64,000 nt of DNA, from positions 124,001 through 188,000 of the forward strand of contig NZ_MKKC01000098.1 in the NCBI RefSeq assembly GCF_001942255.1, in the 5' to 3' direction. Position 1 is the first letter of the stretch, and every line of letters starts with the position of its first letter. The notes under the pieces are model-generated. The model was not told where the DNA came from. It did no database searches and saw only the letters and a list, made by a program, of their open reading frames with translations. Of this stretch, positions 28,952 to 38,354 are shown one piece after another. The position numbers were made by a program, and so were the translations under genes. Source of the DNA: Nocardiopsis sp. CNR-923. GTDB lineage: Bacteria; Actinomycetota; Actinomycetes; Streptosporangiales; Streptosporangiaceae.

Positions 28952-29710
28952 CTACTCCTCGGCGGGTGCGTCCGAGGCGGCCGCGTCGTCCGCACCGGCC
29001 GCGTCGTCCGCACCGGCGCCGGAACCGTCGTCCATCGGCGCATCTCCGCCGAGGAAGCTCGTGTCGCCCGTCTCCAGGCCCTCCTCGACCACGGGCTCCG
29101 TCGCGGAGATCGCGCCCGAGCAGGCGGCGCCGGGTTCGGGGACGTCGGTGCCGCGCTCGTAGAGGGTGACGAATCGCTGGAGGGCCTCGTCGTCCGCGGT
29201 CTCGGCCGTGATCTGGCGGCCCCAACTGGAGGCGACGATCGGCGCTTCCAGGCCGTCGCGGGGCGCGATGAGCAGGTAGTCGCCGGGGCTGTACATGTCC
29301 ACCAGGGCGTCGACCTGGTCCTGTTCGAGATCGGGTGCGTAGTTGATCCACACCGCGCCGTGCTCCAGGGAGTGCACGCCGAGTTCGGGGGTCACGGCCT
29401 CGGGGTAGACCCCGCAGTTCTGCCAGTACGCCCAGTGGTCCCCGCCCACCGGCGGCGACTGCGCGTAGTCCACCCGCTCGCCGACGTCGACGTGCTGGTA
29501 GGAGCCGACCTCGAACTCCTCCAGACCGGAGATGATCCGGCTGCGGATCTCCATGAAGACCGCGAAGGCGAGCAGACCCAGGACCAGGGCGGCTGCGGCG
29601 CTGACGCCCGCGATGTTGAGTATCTTGCGACGCCGCTCAAGTTTGACCCGTTGTTCCCGCATCTCCGCGGCTCTACGACGCCGTTCCGCCGCCGTCTTCT
29701 TCTTGGCCAC
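28952..29710 (-). CDS. DUF3105 membrane-anchored protein
   Basis: This 252-residue protein starts with GTG 29710 behind AGGAGG. A very basic N-terminus (KKKTAAERRRRAAEMREQR) leads to one transmembrane helix (SAAAALVLGLLAFAVFM). The extracellular DUF3105 domain contains HWAYWQNCGVYPE and VHSLEHGAVWINY, whose His and Cys residues could bind a metal. The C-terminal tail is Ala/Asp-rich. It is divergently paired with a DUF305 gene. The function is not established. Confidence 0.85.
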   Translation of the reverse strand: MAKKKTAAERRRRAAEMREQRVKLERRRKILNIAGVSAAAALVLGLLAFAVFMEIRSRIISGLEEFEVGSYQHVDVGERVDYAQSPPVGGDHWAYWQNCGVYPEAVTPELGVHSLEHGAVWINYAPDLEQDQVDALVDMYSPGDYLLIAPRDGLEAPIVASSWGRQITAETADDEALQRFVTLYERGTDVPEPGAACSGAISATEPVVEEGLETGDTSFLGGDAPMDDGSGAGADDAAGADDAAASDAPAEE

Positions 29711-29798
29711 CGGGCCTCCTGATACACATGCGGTCGAATAGGACTTATCTATCCTCTACTTTGGCACCACAGCTGTGCGATTCGACCAGGATGGGTCC
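29711..29798. promoter_or_regulatory. Divergent promoter region of the DUF3105/DUF305 pair
   Basis: This 88-base intergenic region is AT-rich at 29735-29762. It contains the palindrome CACAGCTGTG at 29768-29777, a possible shared operator. Confidence 0.4.
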
Positions 29799-30560
29799 AT
29801 GGGACACACAAGCGAGACCGCCGCCGGAACCACCGAGGCGGCCGGCGACGCGCCGCACGGGGAAGCGCTCGGGCGGGCAGGCGCGGAGGAGACGGACGAC
29901 GCCACCCGGGACGGGTCCCCCCGTTCGGCCGGTCGTGCCGTGCCCCTGGGAATAACTGTGATTCTCGTCACTCTCGCACTGGTGGTCGGCTATCTCGTGG
30001 GACGCCCGTCCAGCCCGTTGGACAACAGCGCCGACGCGGGCTTCCTCCGGGACATGAGCGCCCACCACGCCCAGGCCGTGGACATGTCGCTCATCATCAT
30101 GGACAAGACCGCGGACCCGGAGCTGGGGATCATCGCGGTCGACATCGCCCGTACGCAGCAGGGCCAGATCGGGATCATGCAGGGCTGGCTGACCATGTGG
30201 GGGCTGAACTCGCGCGGCGCGGAGCCGCCCATGGCGTGGATGGAGGGCTCCGAGCACGACCACGGCGCAGGCGAGGGCGTCGTTCCGCAGACCATGCCCG
30301 GCCTGGCCACCGAGGAGGAGATGGACGCCTTCCGGGCGGCCGAGGGCGTCGAGGCCGAGGTCATGTTCCTGGAGCTGATGATCGCCCACCACGAGGGCGG
30401 CATCGACATGGCCCAGGTCGAGGTCGAACTCGGCCGCGAGGAGCTCGTGACCGACCTGGCGCAGGGGATGGCCGACGCCCAGGTGAAGGAAATCGAGGCG
30501 ATGGAGGCCATGCTGGCCGACCGCGGCGTCGACGTCGCCGGGACGGGCGCGCGGGACTGA
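29799..30560 (+). CDS. DUF305 family membrane-anchored protein
   Basis: This 253-residue protein has an acidic N-terminus, one transmembrane helix (ITVILVTLALVVGYLVG, about residues 52-68) and an extracellular four-helix DUF305 domain. The two His-His motifs (MSAHHAQAVDM and MIAHHEGGIDM) and many Met residues are typical. A cyanobacterial DUF305 protein, CopM, binds copper, so a copper-handling role is plausible. I chose ATG 29799 (MGHTSETAA) over a GTG 24 bases upstream because of the AGGATGG Shine-Dalgarno. It lies upstream of the cyd operon. Confidence 0.87.
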   Translation: MGHTSETAAGTTEAAGDAPHGEALGRAGAEETDDATRDGSPRSAGRAVPLGITVILVTLALVVGYLVGRPSSPLDNSADAGFLRDMSAHHAQAVDMSLIIMDKTADPELGIIAVDIARTQQGQIGIMQGWLTMWGLNSRGAEPPMAWMEGSEHDHGAGEGVVPQTMPGLATEEEMDAFRAAEGVEAEVMFLELMIAHHEGGIDMAQVEVELGREELVTDLAQGMADAQVKEIEAMEAMLADRGVDVAGTGARD

Positions 30561-30862
30561 GTGCCCTCGGCCTCGGCCCGCCCCACCCGCCTGCCGCAGC
30601 CGCGCGGCCATCCGCCCCGAGGGGCGGCTGCCCGACAGACGCGGGAGCGCTCCCAAACAGCACGTGTCGCACCACACGCCCTCCCGTGCCCACCATCACC
30701 CGCCATGGTGGGACCGACCCCCAACACGGCCGCGTTGTCGCAGGCAGAGGCCCTCCCCCAGCAAGAACGGGCGACCTCGCACGATCCACCGCCACGGTCA
30801 CGGCCCCCGCCCCACCCCCCGACGGCGCACCGGCCAGGCGTTATCCCGGGGCCGCCCGGACT
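30561..30862. other. Gap upstream of cydA
   Basis: This region has no supported gene. It is C-rich on the plus strand and leads into the dyad cluster at 30863-30899. Confidence 0.45.
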
Positions 30863-30899
30863 TACGACGCGTCGTAGCACTACAGTTCGTAGTACTACG
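30863..30899. promoter_or_regulatory. Clustered palindromic operators at cydA
   Basis: Within 62 bases of the cydA start lie the perfect 14-bp palindrome TACGACGCGTCGTA (30863-30876) and the 12-bp palindrome CGTAGTACTACG (30888-30899). An ACTAC-N5-GTAGT dyad bridges them. The last resembles operators of BlaI/MecI/CopY-family repressors. No Rex-like site was seen. Confidence 0.55.
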
Positions 30900-30924
30900 G
30901 CCAGTCGGTACCTGAGAGGTGGGC

Positions 30925-32364
30925 ATGGAAGCTCTTGATCTCGCGAGGTGGCAGTTCGGGATCACCACGATCTACCACTTCCTCTTCGTACCCCTGACCA
31001 TCGGGCTGTCCTTCATCGTGGCGGTGCTCCAGACGGTCTGGTACCGGACCGGCAGGCACGAGTACCTCCAGGCGACGCAGTTCTTCGGCAAGCTGTTCCT
31101 CATCAACTTCGCCATGGGCGTGGTCACCGGGATCGTGCAGGAGTTCCAGTTCGGGATGAACTGGAGCGAGTACTCCCGCTTCGTCGGGGACGTCTTCGGC
31201 GCCCCGCTGGCGATGGAGGCCCTGCTGGCCTTCTTCCTGGAGTCGACCTTCATCGGCCTGTGGATCTTCGGCTGGCACCGGCTGCCGCGCGCGGTGCACC
31301 TGCTCTGCGTCTGGCTGGTGGCGATCGGCACCAACCTGTCCGCCTACTTCATCCTGGCGGCCAACGCGTGGATGCGGCGGCCGGTCGGCTACGAGGTCGA
31401 CCCGCTGACCGGTCGCGCCCAGCTCACCGACATCTGGGCCGTGCTCGGCAACGACCAGGCGTGGTCGACCTACCTGCACACCGTGTCGGCCGCGTTCATC
31501 ACGGCCGGTCTGTTCGTCGTGTGCGTCAGCTGCTACAAGCTCTGGCGCGACGCGCGGCACGGCGACACCGGGGTGGCGGGCGTGGCCCCGCCCAAGGGCG
31601 AACGCGCCCTGTTCCGCGCAACGCTCAGGGTCGGGCTGGTGTTCACCCTCCTTGCCGGGGTGATCGTGGTCGTCTCCGGCGACCACCAGGCCAAACTGGC
31701 CGCCGAGTACGAGCCGATGAAGCTCGCCGCCGCCGAGGCCCTGTGGGACACCGAGGAGGGCGCCGACTTCTCCGCCTTCGCCGTCGGCGACACCGAGGCC
31801 CGGTACAACCCCATCGACGTGACCGTGCCCAACGTCCTCAGCTTCCTGGCCACCGGCGAGTTCGACGGCGAGGTGCACGGGATGAACGACCTCGAACAGG
31901 CCTACGAGGAGTACTACGGCCCCGGTGACTACACGCCCAACGTGTTCGTCGTGTACTGGGCGTTCCGCCTGATGATCGGTCTCGGAATGGCCGGGGTCGC
32001 GGTCGCGGCCCTGGGGCTCCTCCTGACCGGGGGCGGCCGCTCGCCCCGGCCGTGGTTCCACATCCTGGGGATGCTCGCCCTGCCCGCGGCCCTGGCCGCG
32101 AACATCCTGGGCTGGGTGCTCACCGAGATGGGACGCCAGCCGTGGACCGTCCACGGCGAGCTGCTCACCGCCGCGAGCGTCTCCCCCGGGGTCGGCCTCG
32201 GGACCGTCGCCACCAGCCTCGCCGTCCTCACCGCCCTCTACGGCGTCCTCTTCGTGGTCGAGGTCGGGCTGCTGGTCAAGTACGTCAAGGCCGGGCCCTC
32301 GCACCTCGTCCCCGAACTGGTGGACGACGAGGACGAGGCCCGCATCCCGCACTTCAGCTACTAG
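30925..32364 (+). CDS. cydA: Cytochrome bd ubiquinol/menaquinol oxidase subunit I
   Basis: CydA carries the three haems of the high-affinity terminal oxidase that reduces oxygen with quinol electrons. The 479-residue, nine-helix protein starts MEALDLARWQFG after GAGAGG. His18 (TTIYHF) is the expected haem b595 ligand and YLHTVSAAF holds the b558 ligand region. GRQPWTVHGELLT is the conserved quinol-site motif; the Q-loop is of the short type. cydB follows after 12 bases. Confidence 0.96.
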   Translation: MEALDLARWQFGITTIYHFLFVPLTIGLSFIVAVLQTVWYRTGRHEYLQATQFFGKLFLINFAMGVVTGIVQEFQFGMNWSEYSRFVGDVFGAPLAMEALLAFFLESTFIGLWIFGWHRLPRAVHLLCVWLVAIGTNLSAYFILAANAWMRRPVGYEVDPLTGRAQLTDIWAVLGNDQAWSTYLHTVSAAFITAGLFVVCVSCYKLWRDARHGDTGVAGVAPPKGERALFRATLRVGLVFTLLAGVIVVVSGDHQAKLAAEYEPMKLAAAEALWDTEEGADFSAFAVGDTEARYNPIDVTVPNVLSFLATGEFDGEVHGMNDLEQAYEEYYGPGDYTPNVFVVYWAFRLMIGLGMAGVAVAALGLLLTGGGRSPRPWFHILGMLALPAALAANILGWVLTEMGRQPWTVHGELLTAASVSPGVGLGTVATSLAVLTALYGVLFVVEVGLLVKYVKAGPSHLVPELVDDEDEARIPHFSY

Positions 32365-32376
32365 GAGCCGAGGACC

Positions 32377-33468
32377 ATGGAACTGACCGTCGTCTGGTTC
32401 GTCGCCATCGCGGTCCTGTGGACCGGATACTTCGTCCTGGAGGGGTTCGACTTCGGAGTGGGCACGCTGCTGCCCTTCATGGGTCGGCGCGACTCCGTCG
32501 ACCGCCGGGTCGCGATCAACGCGATCGGCCCGGTCTGGGACGCCAACGAGGTGTGGCTGCTCACGGCGGGCGGCGCGATGTTCGCCGCCTTCCCCGCCTG
32601 GTACGCGTCCCTGTTCAGCGGGTTCTACCTGCCGCTGCTCCTCATCCTGGTCGCCCTGATCGCGCGAGGCGTGGCCTTCGAGTACCGGGGCAAGCGGGAC
32701 AGCGCGCCCTGGCGCGCCTGGTGGGACCGGGCGATCTTCCTCGGGAGCGTCATTCCGGCCTTCCTGTGGGGGGTGGCCTTCGCCAACATCGTCCGGGGCG
32801 TGGCCATGGACGCCGACCACATCGTGACCGCCGGCCTCCTCGACCTGCTCAACCCCTACGGCCTGCTCGGCGGTGTGACCACGCTGTCGCTGTTCACCCT
32901 GCACGGGGCGGTGTTCCTGACGCTCAAGACCGACGGCCCGGTGCGGGTCCGGGCCCGGCGGGCGGCGTTGGTCTCCTCGTGCGTCGCGGTCCCCGCCGGA
33001 GCGACCTTCCTGGTCTGGACCCAGGTGGCCCACGGCGCGCCCTGGACCCTGCCAGTGGCCGTGGTGGCCGCCGTGGCCCTGGTGGGCGGGGTCGCCGCGA
33101 CCTCGCGCGGACAGGAGGGGGCGGCCTTCGCCCTGACCGCCGCGACCGTCCTGGCGGCGTCCACGACCCTGTTCGGGTCGCTGTTCCCGAACGTGCTGCC
33201 CTCGACCACCGACCCGGCGTTCAGCCTGACCGTGTCGAACGCGGCCTCGGGCGAGTACACGCTCGTGGTGATGACCTGGGTGGCCGTGGTGTTCCTGCCG
33301 CTGGTCGTGCTCTACCAGGGGTGGAGCTACTGGGTGTTCCGACGCCGCGTGACCGGGGCACAGGTCACGGGCGACCTCCTCGCGGGCCGAGCGGGCGCCA
33401 GCGCCCCGGCCACCGAAGCGCCGGCCCCCGTCGATGAGGCGGGAGCCGGCGGTGACGGGCCCGGGTAG
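32377..33468 (+). CDS. cydB: Cytochrome bd oxidase subunit II
   Basis: CydB is the non-catalytic partner of CydA, stabilising the haem-bearing subunit and forming the oxygen/proton pathways. The 363-residue multi-span protein has the family motifs GYFVLEGFDFGVG, NAIGPVWDANEVWLL and YGLLGGVTTLSLFTLHGA. The C-terminal 35 residues are Ala/Gly-rich. It is co-transcribed with cydA. Confidence 0.95.
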   Translation: MELTVVWFVAIAVLWTGYFVLEGFDFGVGTLLPFMGRRDSVDRRVAINAIGPVWDANEVWLLTAGGAMFAAFPAWYASLFSGFYLPLLLILVALIARGVAFEYRGKRDSAPWRAWWDRAIFLGSVIPAFLWGVAFANIVRGVAMDADHIVTAGLLDLLNPYGLLGGVTTLSLFTLHGAVFLTLKTDGPVRVRARRAALVSSCVAVPAGATFLVWTQVAHGAPWTLPVAVVAAVALVGGVAATSRGQEGAAFALTAATVLAASTTLFGSLFPNVLPSTTDPAFSLTVSNAASGEYTLVVMTWVAVVFLPLVVLYQGWSYWVFRRRVTGAQVTGDLLAGRAGASAPATEAPAPVDEAGAGGDGPG

Positions 33469-33522
33469 GAGGACCGGGGGAGGCTCCACGCCGACCCCGG
33501 CGCCGTAGCCACCGCGTGTGGG

Positions 33523-33552
33523 ACGTCCGTGCGCATCGCCCCGCACGGACGT
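33523..33552 (+). terminator. Stem-loop between cydB and cydD
   Basis: An 11-bp perfect stem ACGTCCGTGCG/CGCACGGACGT with an 8-base loop lies in the 232-base gap after cydB. It may terminate or attenuate transcription before cydDC. Confidence 0.6.
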
Positions 33553-33700
33553 TCCGCGCGCGGCCCTCCGTGCACGCCTCCCCGCTCGGACGGGTCCGTC
33601 CGGCGCCGTCCACAGCCGCAGGGGAGACCCTGCCGCGCCTCGGATCCAGTGAGTAGGGTCGAGAGCGTCCCGCCGTACCGTCCCCGGCAAGGAGACCTGG

Positions 33701-35491
33701 TTGAAACCGCTAGACCCACGCCTGGTGCGCACCGCCGACGCGGTCCGGGTCCACCTGGCCGTCTCCGTCGCCAGTGGGGTGCTCCTCACCGGGTTGATCC
33801 TGGCACAGGCCTGGCTGCTCGCCTACACCATCACCGGGGCGGCCGAAGGCGCCGGGACACAGACCCTGGGATGGGCGATCGCGGCCGTCGCGGGGGTCGC
33901 CGTGGCCCGGGCGGCGCTCTCGTACCTGGCCGAGACCTCCGCCCTGCACAGCGCCGCGCGGACCAAGTCCCAGCTGCGCAGACGCCTGGTCGCGCACGTG
34001 ACCGGCTCCGGTCGGGTGTGGACGGCGGAGCCCGGGGTCGACGGCGAGGCGGGCTCCCCCAAGGCGGGCGAGCTGGTCACCCTGGCCACCCGGGGCTTGG
34101 ACGCGCTCGACGACTACTTCGCCCGCTACCTGCCGCAACTGGTGCTGTCCGCCATCGTCCCGCTCGCCGTACTGGCGGTGGTGTTCTGGGCCGACTGGAT
34201 CTCGGGCGCCGTCATCCTGGTGACGTTGCCGCTGATCCCCGTCTTCATGGCGCTGATCGGGATGCACACCCAGTCGCGCACCGATCGGCAGTGGCGGCTG
34301 CTGAGCCGTCTGGGCGGGCACTTCCTGGACGTGGTGGAGGGGCTGCCCACGCTCGCGGTGTTCCGCCGGGCCAAGGCCCAGGCCGCGGTCATCCGACGAG
34401 TGGGCGAGGAGCACCGCAGGGCGACCATGGGCACCCTGCGGGTCGCCTTCCTGTCGGCGCTCGCGCTGGAACTGCTGGCCACCCTGGCGGTGGCGCTGGT
34501 GGCCGTGGAGGTCGGACTGCGGCTCCTGGGCGGCTACATGGACTACCAGACGGCCCTGCTCGTGCTGATCCTGGCCCCCGAGGCCTATCTGCCGCTCCGC
34601 GAGGTGGGCGCGCGCTTCCACGCGAGCATGGAGGGCGTGGCCGCCGCCGAGCAGGTCTTCACCGAACTGGACCGCACGCGCGGCGCCCACCGCCGCGCCG
34701 GCGGGGCCGAGGCCGGGGATCGGCGGGAGCCCGAGGCCGGAGCGAGGGACCGGAGGGAGCACGCGCCGACCGGCGGAGTCTCCCCTACCACCGGCGGGGA
34801 CATCCGCATGGAGGGTGTGGGTGTGCGCTACCCCGGACGGGACCTGCCCGCGCTGAGCGGCCTGGACCTGGAGATCACCGCCGGGGAGCACGTTCTGCTC
34901 ACCGGGCCCAGCGGGGCGGGCAAGACGACTCTGCTGTCCCTACTGCTGCGGTTGCACGAACCCGGTGAGGGCCGGATCAGCGTCCGCGCGCCCGGAGGGG
35001 ACTGGACACCGCTGGAGGACGTCCCGGCGGAGGACTGGCGACGCGGCATCGCCTGGGTCCCCCAGCACCCCTACCTGTTCGACGTCTCGGTGGCCGACAA
35101 CATCCGGCTCGGCGCCCCGGACGCGTCCATGGAACGGGTGCGCGAGGCCGCGCGGCGGGCCGAGGCCGACGCGTTCGTCTCCGCGCTCCCCGAGGGATAC
35201 GGCACCCGGCTGGGCGAACGCGGCGCGCGTCTGTCCGCGGGTCAACGGCAGCGGATCGCGCTCGCGCGGGCGCTGTGCCGCGACGCGCCGCTGGTCCTGC
35301 TCGACGAACCGACCGCCCACCTGGATCCGGAGAACGCCGCGGCGGTGCGCACGGCGGTCGCCCGGCTGTTGGAGGGCCGGACCGCCGTCATCGTCGCCCA
35401 CGACACCGGGTGGGCCCGCGACGTGCTCGGCGCCGCGCCGCGCGTCGCCACGTTGCCGCCGCGGAGCCTGGAGCGGAGTGTGGCGCGATGA
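33701..35491 (+). CDS. cydD: Cysteine/glutathione ABC exporter subunit CydD
   Basis: CydD forms with CydC the ABC exporter needed for assembly of cytochrome bd. The 596-residue protein has an N-terminal six-helix membrane domain (ending around residue 310), an Arg/Gly/Glu-rich linker and a nucleotide-binding domain. That domain has Walker A TGPSGAGKTTLLSL, signature LSAGQRQRIALARAL and Walker B PLVLLDEPTAHLD. The start is a TTG (33701) six bases after AAGGAG. Its ATGA stop overlap with cydC shows coupling. CydC and CydD are separate genes here, not fused as in some actinobacteria. Confidence 0.93.
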   Translation: MKPLDPRLVRTADAVRVHLAVSVASGVLLTGLILAQAWLLAYTITGAAEGAGTQTLGWAIAAVAGVAVARAALSYLAETSALHSAARTKSQLRRRLVAHVTGSGRVWTAEPGVDGEAGSPKAGELVTLATRGLDALDDYFARYLPQLVLSAIVPLAVLAVVFWADWISGAVILVTLPLIPVFMALIGMHTQSRTDRQWRLLSRLGGHFLDVVEGLPTLAVFRRAKAQAAVIRRVGEEHRRATMGTLRVAFLSALALELLATLAVALVAVEVGLRLLGGYMDYQTALLVLILAPEAYLPLREVGARFHASMEGVAAAEQVFTELDRTRGAHRRAGGAEAGDRREPEAGARDRREHAPTGGVSPTTGGDIRMEGVGVRYPGRDLPALSGLDLEITAGEHVLLTGPSGAGKTTLLSLLLRLHEPGEGRISVRAPGGDWTPLEDVPAEDWRRGIAWVPQHPYLFDVSVADNIRLGAPDASMERVREAARRAEADAFVSALPEGYGTRLGERGARLSAGQRQRIALARALCRDAPLVLLDEPTAHLDPENAAAVRTAVARLLEGRTAVIVAHDTGWARDVLGAAPRVATLPPRSLERSVAR

Positions 35492-37253
35492 GCACCGAGG
35501 CGGAGGTCCCCCTGGAACGCGGCACGGACGGGCCCGCCCACGGCCGGGACCCGCTGCTGCGGATGGTCGCCCTTGCGTGGCCGCGCGGGAGCCGGTTCGC
35601 GCTGGGCGTGCTGTTGGGAGCGGCCGCGACCGGCGCGGGGGTGGCCCTGCTGGGTGTGGCGGCGTGGATGCTCGCGACCGCCGCCGACCATCCGCCGATC
35701 ACCGCGCTCGGGGTGGCCGTGGTGGCCACCCGGGCCCTGGGCGTCAGCCGTGGTGTGGCCCGCTACCTCGAACGCCTGGTCACCCACGACGCCGCGTTCC
35801 GCACCTTGGCCGAGGTGCGGGTGCGGGTGTACGAGCGCCTGGCGGCCACCGAGCCGTTCGGCCGGTTCCGGTCGGGTGACCTGGTGTCACGACTGGTCAA
35901 CGACACCGAGGCGACGCTGGACCTGCTCGTGCGCGGACTGACGCCGCCGCTGGTGTCGGTGGTGACCGGCGGCGCGACCGTGCTCTTCCTGACCTCGGTG
36001 TACGTGCCGGGCGGTCCGCTGCTCGCCGCGGGGCTGCTGCTGGCCGGTCTGGCGGTGCCGCTCGCGGCGGCGGCGCTCGGCCGGGGCCCGGGGCGGCGGC
36101 AGGCCAGGGCGCGCGGCGAGCTGTCGACCGCTCTCGTGGACACCCTGCACGGGGCACCGGACCTGGTGGCCTACGGGGCGATGGACCGGCAGGTGGAACG
36201 CGTGTACGCCGCCGACGCGAGCTGGCCCGGATGGAGCGGCGTGACGCGGCGATCCTCGGTTTCGGCGCGGGGGCGACCGCGCTGATCACCGGACTCACCG
36301 TGTGGGCGGCGCTGTTGCTGGGCGTCACCGCGGTGGAGGGCGGCACGCTGAGCGCGGTGTCCCTGGCCGTGCTGGTGCTGACCACGCTCGCGGCGTTCGA
36401 GATCGTGGCGCCGCTGCCCGCGGTCGCCGCCAAGCTGGGGGCGATCCGGGCCAGCGGGGCGCGGCTGTTCGGGGTACTGGACGCGCCGCCCTCCGTCGCG
36501 CCGCCCGCTCGTACGGGGTTGGAGCCGGACGGCGATCCGACGGTGCGCGTTCGGGACCTGCGCGTTCGGTACGGCCCCGAGGAGCCCTGGGCCCTGGACG
36601 GGGTGGACCTGGAGATCCCGGCCGGGTGGACGGTGGCGGTGATCGGGCCGAGCGGCGCGGGCAAGAGCACGTTGGCGTCGGTTCTGCTGCGGTTCCGTGA
36701 CCCCGAAGCGGGGCGGGTGGAGATCGGCGGCACGGACGTGACCGCCTACCCGGCGGACGAGGTGCGCGCCCTGGTGTCGGGGGTGCCGCAGGATCCGCAC
36801 GTGTTCGCGTCGACGCTCCGGGAGAACCTCAGGCTGGCGCGGCCCGGCGCGGAGGACGACGAGCTGTGGGCGGCGCTGCGCCGGGCCCGGCTCGCGGACG
36901 AGGTCACCGCGATGCCCGAGGGCCTGGACACCCGGGTGGGCACGCACGGGCTCGGACTGAGCGGCGGCATGGTGCAGCGGCTGGCGCTGGCCCGCGCCCT
37001 GCTCGCGTCGCCCCGGGTCCTGGTCCTGGACGAGCCGACCGCGCACCTGGACCCGGACACCCGCGACGCGGTCATCGACGACCTGCTCGACGCGGCCGAG
37101 GGCTACTCGACCCTGCTGATCACCCATGACCTGGCGGGTCTGGAGCGGGTCGACCGGATCTACGTCGTGCGCGAGGGGAGGGTGATCCAATCGGGCACCC
37201 ACGCGGAGCTGTCCCGGGAGGAGGGGTGGTTCCGGACCGTGAGCGCCCACTGA
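35488..37253 (+). CDS. cydC: Cysteine/glutathione ABC exporter subunit CydC, one apparent frameshift
   Basis: This is the second half of the CydDC heterodimer. The start overlaps the cydD stop (ATGA). The membrane domain is followed by an ATPase domain with Walker A GPSGAGKSTLASVLL, signature LSGGMVQRLALARAL, Walker B VLVLDEPTAHLD and the switch histidine in LLITHDLAG. One base is missing near 36222, where the frame changes from VYAADAS to MERRDAAILGF. The repaired length is 588 residues. Confidence 0.93.
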
Positions 37254-37379
37254 CCGCCACGACAGGCGTACGCGATTTCCAGGAGATGGTCAGGGATGCC
37301 CTGCCCGGGCGGGCCAGACCCCGGCCCCCTGGCGATCCGCGCGGCTGACACCGGCGGACCCATCCTCTAGGGTGCGTGC

Positions 37380-38287
37380 GTGATCAAGTCTCTTCGCGAA
37401 GTCCTCGGTGGTGCGGGCGCGCTCGTGCGCGGTTTCGGCATGATGGTGCGCAGTCCGCGCCTCTTCGTTCTGGGCGCGCTGCCTCCGCTGTTCACGTCGC
37501 TGGTGTTCCTGGCGCTGTTCGTGACCCTGCTGGTCAACGTGTCCGATCTGGCGGCGTGGGCGACGCCGTTCTCGGAGGGGTGGACCCCCCTCTGGCGCGA
37601 CGTCCTGCGTGGCGCGGTCGCCGTGGCGGTGTCGGTCAGCGCCGTCCTGGTCATGGTCGTGACCTTCACGACCGTGACGCTGGCCTTGGGCGCGCCGATC
37701 TACGACAAGATCACCGAACTGGTCGAGGAGCAGTTGGGCAACGCGCCCGAGGGGTCCGACGAGCCGCTGGCGGCCTCCATCGTGCGGGCGGTCCGCCAGT
37801 CGCTCGGGATTATCCTCGCCTCGCTCGCGGTCACCCTGGTCGTGTTCGCGGTCGGGTTCGTCCCCCTGATCGGGCAGGTCGCCGGGGCGGTCCTGGCGGC
37901 GGCGCTCGGCGGGTGGCTGCTCGCCATCGAACTCCTGGCCGGGGCGTTCGACCGGCGCGACCTGCTGCTCGTCCGGGACCGCCGCGGGTACATGGCCACC
38001 CGGCGGCTGCGCGTCCTCGGGTACGCGGTGCCCACGTACTTCCTGTTGGCGATACCGTTCGTGGCGATCGTGGTGTTCCCCGCGGCCGCGGCGGGCGGCA
38101 CCATCCTGGCCCGGGAACTGCTCGGCGCCGACGCCCAGCGGACCGGAGGCGGCGCGCTCCCATACGGCGGCCCCCAGCCCCCGGGAGTTCCCCAGGGGCG
38201 GCGGCACCCGGGCGGACCGGGGACCCCTCCGGCTCCAGGCTTCCCCTGGACTCCCCAGGCCCGGGGCGCCCGCCCACCCGGAACTGA
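37380..38287 (+). CDS. EI24 (CysZ-like) domain membrane protein, C-terminus uncertain
   Basis: EI24-family proteins are small polytopic membrane proteins; the family includes the sulfate transporter CysZ. The protein starts VIKSLREVLGGAGALVRGFGMM and has about five hydrophobic segments to residue 245, ending in AAAGGTILARELLG. As written, the frame runs on to 38666 across the end of ddl on the opposite strand, which is implausible. One missing base between about 38140 and 38280 would end it at 38287 with 302 residues. Transported substrate is unknown. Confidence 0.8.
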
Positions 38288-38354
38288 CCCCCGCTCCGAC
38301 CTCCCCCGCGCACGTGAAGCGGGTGACCGGCTCGGTCGCCCGCTCTTCGGGTCG

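Noticed and set aside
30895..33789. A 964-codon open frame antisense to cydA and cydB
   Set aside because: The translation is repetitive Gly/Glu/Arg/His-rich shadow sequence. cydA and cydB are certain by motif content.
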